In this document: positions 60,281 through 64,000 of the stretch, piece by piece
How positions within the stretch are numbered: position 1 is the stretch's first letter
Layout of the letters: every line of letters starts with the position of its first letter
Position numbers and translations under genes: made by a program
Notes under the pieces: generated by a model
The model's input: only the letters and a program-made list of their open reading frames with translations
Database searches by the model: none
Told to the model about the DNA's origin: nothing
NCBI RefSeq assembly: GCF_020329505.1
Contig: NZ_JAGKJJ010000036.1
Span: 22,618 to 86,617, forward strand
Source of the DNA: Bradyrhizobium semiaridum
Lineage (GTDB): Bacteria > Pseudomonadota > Alphaproteobacteria > Rhizobiales > Xanthobacteraceae
Direction of reading: 5' to 3'
DNA length: 64,000 nucleotides

Positions 60281-62632
60281 ATGACAACACGTCGCGATTT
60301 TCTGGCGGGCGCCGCGGCGGCGACTGCATTTGCGAGCATCAACCGGGCATTTGCCATTCCGGCCGCACGCCGGACCGGCACCATCATGGACGTCAAGCAC
60401 ATCGTCATCCTGATGCAGGAGAACCGCTCGTTCGACCATTACTTCGGGACGATGCGGGGCGTGCGCGGCTTCGGCGATCGCTTCCCGATCCCGCTCGAGA
60501 GCGGCAAGCCGGTCTGGTTCCAGTCCGATGGGACTCGTGAAATTCCGCCCTACCATCGCGACTCCGCCACCTCGAACGCGCTGGTCGGCTACGGCACCCC
60601 GCACTCCTTTGGCGACAGTCAGGCCGCCTGGAACCAGGGCAAGATGGGCCTCTGGGCCAAGTACAAGACCCAGTACGCGATGGGCCACTTCCAGCGCGAG
60701 GACATCCCGTTCCAGTTCGCCCTCGCCGAGGCGTTCACGATTTGCGACGCCTATCACTGCTCCATCACCACCGGCACCGACCCGAACCGGATCGTGTTCT
60801 GGTCGGGCTCCAATTTCAATCCGGCGCTGCGCGCGCAGGGCATCAACTGCACGACGAACGACTCCGAGCCCAACAACAGCCGCTGCTGGCCCAACCCGTC
60901 CAAATGGGTGGCCGGCCTGCCGCAGCCGCAGCCGACCTACAAGTATGTCGGCAGCGACTTCAACTGGCCGACGCTCCCCGACCTGCTGCAGCAGGCCGGC
61001 GTCAGCTGGCACATCTACCAGGACATGAACGACAACTGGACCGGCGCGATGAACGGCTGCCTGGCGTTTTCCAGCTTCCGCCACGCGCAGCCGGGTGATC
61101 CCAATTATGTGCACGGCCTGACCGGCGGTCCGGACTATCTCGCGAAATTCAAGGCCGACGTGATGAGCGGCAACCTGCCCCAGGTGTCGTGGATCCTGCC
61201 GACGCAGGCCAACTCGGAGCATCCCGGCGGCGGCAGCCCGACCCGCGCCGGCAATTTCACCGACCAGGTGCTGGACGCCTTGACCTCCAATCCCGAGGTC
61301 TGGAGCCAGACCGTCTTCCTGCTGACATTCGACGAGAACGACGGCTTCTTCGATCACCTGCCCGCACCGGCGGTGCCGTCCTACGACATCGACGGCAATC
61401 TGATGGGCAAGGCCACCATGCCGCTCGCCGGCGAATACTTCTCTAACACCGTCGGCAACGTCTTGACCGCCACCGACACGATCAGCGGTAACATCCGCCC
61501 CTGGGGGCTCAGTGCACGCGTGCCGATGTACGTCGTGTCGCCATGGAGCAAGGGCGGCTGGGTCAACTCGCAGGTGTTCGACCACACCTCGGTGGGCCGC
61601 TTCCTCGAGAAGCGGTTCGGCATCAAGGTCGCATCGATCAGCCCCTGGCACCGCGCCATTTCGGGCGACCTCACGACCGCCTTCGACTTCGCACGTCCCA
61701 ACGATCCCCGCTTTCCGGAGCTGCCCGACCAGAGCAACTGGCAAGCCTCGGATGCGCACCAGAAGACACTGCCGGCCCCCACGGCTCCGGCGACGCCGCA
61801 GCCGTTGTTCCAGGAAACCGGCGTGCGCTTCTCCCGCGCACTGCCCTACATCCTGCACGCCAACGCCCATGTCGACGTCAACAAGGGCAAGGTGCGGATC
61901 CTGTTCGCCAACACCGGCTTCGAAGGCGCCGTGTTCCACGTCTACGACAAGACGCATCTCGAGCGGATTCCGAAGCGCTACACGGTCGAAGCCGGCCAGA
62001 TGCTGGACGACGAATGGGCGATCGGCGACGACGGCCGTTATGATCTTTGGGTGCTCGCCCCCAATGGCTTCCATCGCCAGTTCAAGGGCAACATCAGCAC
62101 GATGCGGAAGAAGAACGAGCCCAACCCGGAAATCTTCGTCGGCTACAACGTCCACGACGGCGGCGTGCATCTGCAGCTTCGCAACGACGGCAACAGCCAC
62201 GTCAGCTTCACGGTGAAGTCCAACAAGATCTACGGCCCGTTGGTTGCCGTGAGCGCCTCGGTCGCTGCCGCGACGCAGCCGGAGGCTCCGGGCTTTGGTC
62301 CGCGTCCCGGCATCCAGCCGGTGAACTTCGGCCCGGTGCCCGGCTTCCGCCAGGCTCCGGACTTGTCGGCGGCCGGCTTCGGCTTCAATCCGCCGGTGTT
62401 CTTCCCGGGACCTGACTTCGGCGGCGGTGCCCGCACGTCGTGGGAAGTCAAGGTGCCGGCCTCTGGCCACCCGAGAGAGCTGTACTGGAATCTGCGCACG
62501 ACGGGCCGTTGGTATGACTTCGTCATCACCAGCGACTCGGACAGCGGTCTCTACCGGCGCCTCGCCGGCCATGTCGAAACCGGCCGCGCTTCGGTGAGCG
62601 ATCCCGGCATGGGCGTCGCCGACCAATTCTAG
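60281..62632 (+). CDS. phospholipase C, phosphocholine/phosphatidylcholine-specific type
   Basis: From the ATG at 60281 (AAACAGG upstream) the protein has 783 residues. A Tat signal (TTRRDFLAGAAAATAF) leads to a metal-dependent phosphoesterase domain (residues ~35-460) with HIVILMQENRSFDHYFG at its start, GDPNYVHGLTGGPDYL, TFDENDGFFDHLPAP, and a TSVGRFLEKRFG-like block. A C-terminal DUF756-type pair (residues ~500-770) follows, with an unusual Pro/Gly/Phe-rich stretch near 695-735. It should cleave membrane phospholipids in the periplasm or outside. A strong hairpin follows the stop. Acid phosphatase is a less likely reading. Confidence 0.92.
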   Translation: MTTRRDFLAGAAAATAFASINRAFAIPAARRTGTIMDVKHIVILMQENRSFDHYFGTMRGVRGFGDRFPIPLESGKPVWFQSDGTREIPPYHRDSATSNALVGYGTPHSFGDSQAAWNQGKMGLWAKYKTQYAMGHFQREDIPFQFALAEAFTICDAYHCSITTGTDPNRIVFWSGSNFNPALRAQGINCTTNDSEPNNSRCWPNPSKWVAGLPQPQPTYKYVGSDFNWPTLPDLLQQAGVSWHIYQDMNDNWTGAMNGCLAFSSFRHAQPGDPNYVHGLTGGPDYLAKFKADVMSGNLPQVSWILPTQANSEHPGGGSPTRAGNFTDQVLDALTSNPEVWSQTVFLLTFDENDGFFDHLPAPAVPSYDIDGNLMGKATMPLAGEYFSNTVGNVLTATDTISGNIRPWGLSARVPMYVVSPWSKGGWVNSQVFDHTSVGRFLEKRFGIKVASISPWHRAISGDLTTAFDFARPNDPRFPELPDQSNWQASDAHQKTLPAPTAPATPQPLFQETGVRFSRALPYILHANAHVDVNKGKVRILFANTGFEGAVFHVYDKTHLERIPKRYTVEAGQMLDDEWAIGDDGRYDLWVLAPNGFHRQFKGNISTMRKKNEPNPEIFVGYNVHDGGVHLQLRNDGNSHVSFTVKSNKIYGPLVAVSASVAAATQPEAPGFGPRPGIQPVNFGPVPGFRQAPDLSAAGFGFNPPVFFPGPDFGGGARTSWEVKVPASGHPRELYWNLRTTGRWYDFVITSDSDSGLYRRLAGHVETGRASVSDPGMGVADQF

Positions 62633-62652
62633 AGCAACGTGATCTGAAGAAG

Positions 62653-62678
62653 CATTCCGGGGGTACGCCCCCGGAATG
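62653..62678. terminator. bidirectional hairpin between phospholipase C and RND pump genes
   Basis: A perfect 11-bp stem CATTCCGGGGG/CCCCCGGAATG with TACG loop lies between convergent genes, 20 bp after the phospholipase stop. The tetraloop and GC content make it very stable; no T-run follows. Confidence 0.75.
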
Positions 62679-62694
62679 ATGATGGAAGTTCGGC

Positions 62695-64000
62695 TCAGCC
62701 GGCCGCAGCCGCCGTCGTCCGATCCTTCTTGCCCTCGTTCTTGCCTTCCGCGAGGTTGCGCACGACCATGTAGAAGATCGGCGTGAAGACGAGGCCGAAC
62801 AGCGTGACGCCGAGCATGCCGAAGAACACGGCAACCCCAACCGCCTGACGCATCTCCGAGCCCGAGCCGGTCGACACCACCAGCGGCAGCACGCCGAGGA
62901 TGAAGGCGAACGAGGTCATCAGGATCGGCCGCAGCCGCAGCCGGCAGGCCTCGATCACAGCCTCCAGCCGCGATTTGCCCTCGAGCTCGATGTCACGCGC
63001 GAACTCGACGATCAGGATGGCGTTCTTGGCGGCTAGTCCCACCAGCACCACGAAGCCGATCTGGGTCAGGATGTTGACGTCCTGGCCCATGATGCGCACG
63101 CCGATGGTGGCCGCGAACAGGCACATCGGCACGATCAGGATCACCGCGAACGGCAGTGTCCAGCTGCCATACTGCGCGGCGAGCACCAGATAGACGAACA
63201 GCACACAGATCGGGAACACGTAGAGACCGGCATTGCCGCCCGTGACCTGCTGATAGGACAGATCGGTCCACTCGAACGCGAAGCCGCTCGGCAAAGTTTC
63301 GTCGGCCAGCTTCTTGATGGCGTTGAGCGCCGTCGTCGAGCTCACGCCCGGCGCCGGCTCGCCCTGCAACTCGGACGCCGAGTAGAGATTGTAGCGCGCG
63401 ACACGATCGGGTCCCGAGATGTCCTTGAAGTCCACGATGCTGCCGAGCATCACCATGTCGCCGGCGGCATTGCGGGTGCGCAGCCGTGACAGATCGGGGC
63501 TGTCTTTCCGGAACGGCAGATCGGCCTGCGCGGTGACGTGATAGGTGCGGCCGAACAGGTTGAAGTCGTTGACGTAGGTCGATCCGAAATAGGTCTGGAT
63601 CGTGTCGTTGATGTTGGCGATCGGCACCCCGAGCTTCTGCGCCTTGACGCGGTCGATGTCGACGAACAGTTGCGGCGTGTTGGCGGAGTACGGCGAGAAC
63701 ACCGAGGTCAGGCTCGGCGACTTCCGCGCAGCGTTCACCAATTCGTCGGTCGCGGCCGCCAGCAGCTCGGGCCCGCGCCCCTGCCGGTCCTGGACGCGAA
63801 TGGTGAAGCCGCCGCCGGTGCCGATGCCGGGCACCGCGGGCGGCGGGATGACGATGATGAAGGCGCCCTGGATCACCGACAGGCGCTTGCGCAATTCGGC
63901 TGTGATCGCGTTCGCCGTCAATCCCTTCTTCAGCCGCGCCTCCGGCTCGTCGAACACCGGGAACAAGGCCGCAGCGTTACCGGCCTGCGTGCGCGTCGCG
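62695..64000 (-). CDS. RND (HAE1/AcrB-type) multidrug efflux pump, 5' end outside the window
   Basis: About 435 C-terminal residues of a ~1050-residue pump are present, and the frame is open at the right edge. It shows the periplasmic porter region (PGIGTGGGFTIRVQDRQG, FGSTYVNDFNLFGRTYHV) and the C-terminal membrane half (VLFVYLVLAAQYGSWTLPF, IGFVVLVGLAAKNAILIVEFARD, ATR-like RLRPILMTSFAFILGVLPL). This is typical of AcrB-type proton-driven exporters. The short polar tail is NEGKKDRTTAAAAG. The partner membrane-fusion gene, usually upstream, would lie beyond 64000. Confidence 0.93.
   Translation of the reverse strand, partial: ATRTQAGNAAALFPVFDEPEARLKKGLTANAITAELRKRLSVIQGAFIIVIPPPAVPGIGTGGGFTIRVQDRQGRGPELLAAATDELVNAARKSPSLTSVFSPYSANTPQLFVDIDRVKAQKLGVPIANINDTIQTYFGSTYVNDFNLFGRTYHVTAQADLPFRKDSPDLSRLRTRNAAGDMVMLGSIVDFKDISGPDRVARYNLYSASELQGEPAPGVSSTTALNAIKKLADETLPSGFAFEWTDLSYQQVTGGNAGLYVFPICVLFVYLVLAAQYGSWTLPFAVILIVPMCLFAATIGVRIMGQDVNILTQIGFVVLVGLAAKNAILIVEFARDIELEGKSRLEAVIEACRLRLRPILMTSFAFILGVLPLVVSTGSGSEMRQAVGVAVFFGMLGVTLFGLVFTPIFYMVVRNLAEGKNEGKKDRTTAAAAG

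Noticed and set aside
60260..62626. Very long leftward ORF antisense to the phospholipase C gene
   Set aside because: It shows the same shadow-frame composition (His/Gln/Arg/Asp-rich) without domains. The forward gene explains the codon bias.
62653..62678. CATTCCGGGGG hairpin as a regulatory RNA
   Set aside because: Position between convergent stops and simplicity fit a terminator better than a functional RNA.

Overview
This 64 kb, GC-rich window reads as chromosome of an alphaproteobacterium of the Bradyrhizobium type (Nitrobacteraceae). This rests on the ffs-dnaX-ybaB-recR order, the alphaproteobacterial style of the proteins, and several families of short palindromic intergenic repeats like those I know from bradyrhizobia. 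The genus call is inference; no rRNA or other marker is present. I see no phage, insertion sequence, CRISPR array or tRNA gene.

Left part (1-16.6 kb): the 3' part of an AmpG-like permease, a small secreted protein, then a leftward information-processing block (SRP 4.5S RNA, dnaX, ybaB, recR). To its right lie a HIT protein, NudC, a PfkB sugar kinase and an Lrp/AsnC regulator. They are followed by a small membrane protein with a chemoreceptor, a phosphomannomutase/phosphoglucomutase, a periplasmic-type aspartic protease, the helicase HrpB and UDP-glucose dehydrogenase. 16.6-24.7 kb: a membrane acyltransferase, an ECF-like sigma factor with a good terminator, a ccdA-like gene broken by an internal deletion, a thioredoxin-like protein, a bd-type quinol oxidase operon (cydA-cydB plus a 42-residue cydX-like gene), an L,D-transpeptidase and a solitary amino-acid binding protein.

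24.7-33 kb is metabolic and accessory: two acyl-CoA dehydrogenases, a carboxymuconolactone-decarboxylase-like protein, a VOC protein, two MFS carriers, an orphan HicB with a well-formed promoter/operator, and a DUF938 methyltransferase. 33.3-39.3 kb is a sulfur-oxidation cluster, soxX-Y-Z-A-K-B, followed by a metallo-beta-lactamase/rhodanese fusion (persulfide dioxygenase type). SoxA looks mono-heme, soxCD are not present here, and two hairpin repeats sit between genes of the operon. 39.4-45 kb is a vitamin B12 uptake locus: a leftward permease/ATPase/binding-protein operon and a divergent TonB-dependent receptor behind a clear cobalamin riboswitch.

45-64 kb: a tiny acidic Pro-rich ORF, a solitary binding protein, an ATP-grasp enzyme, MFS carriers, a D-aminoacylase-type amidohydrolase, and the tail of a decayed methyltransferase gene. 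After that come an ABC ATPase (with no ordinary start codon), an FtsX-type permease and an AttH/CrtC-like protein forming an attEFGH-like export unit, then a MAPEG protein, a branched-chain-amino-acid-type binding protein, a MurR/RpiR regulator, a large Tat-exported phospholipase C and the 3' part of an RND pump.

I found no wholly new multi-gene system. The most unusual material is the interplay of mobile palindromic repeats with genes: inside the sox operon, at the 5' end of the B12 binding-protein gene, supplying an MFS stop codon, and in front of recR. Also notable are the orphan HicB operator, the perfect hairpin before cydA, the ccdA deletion and the ATC start.
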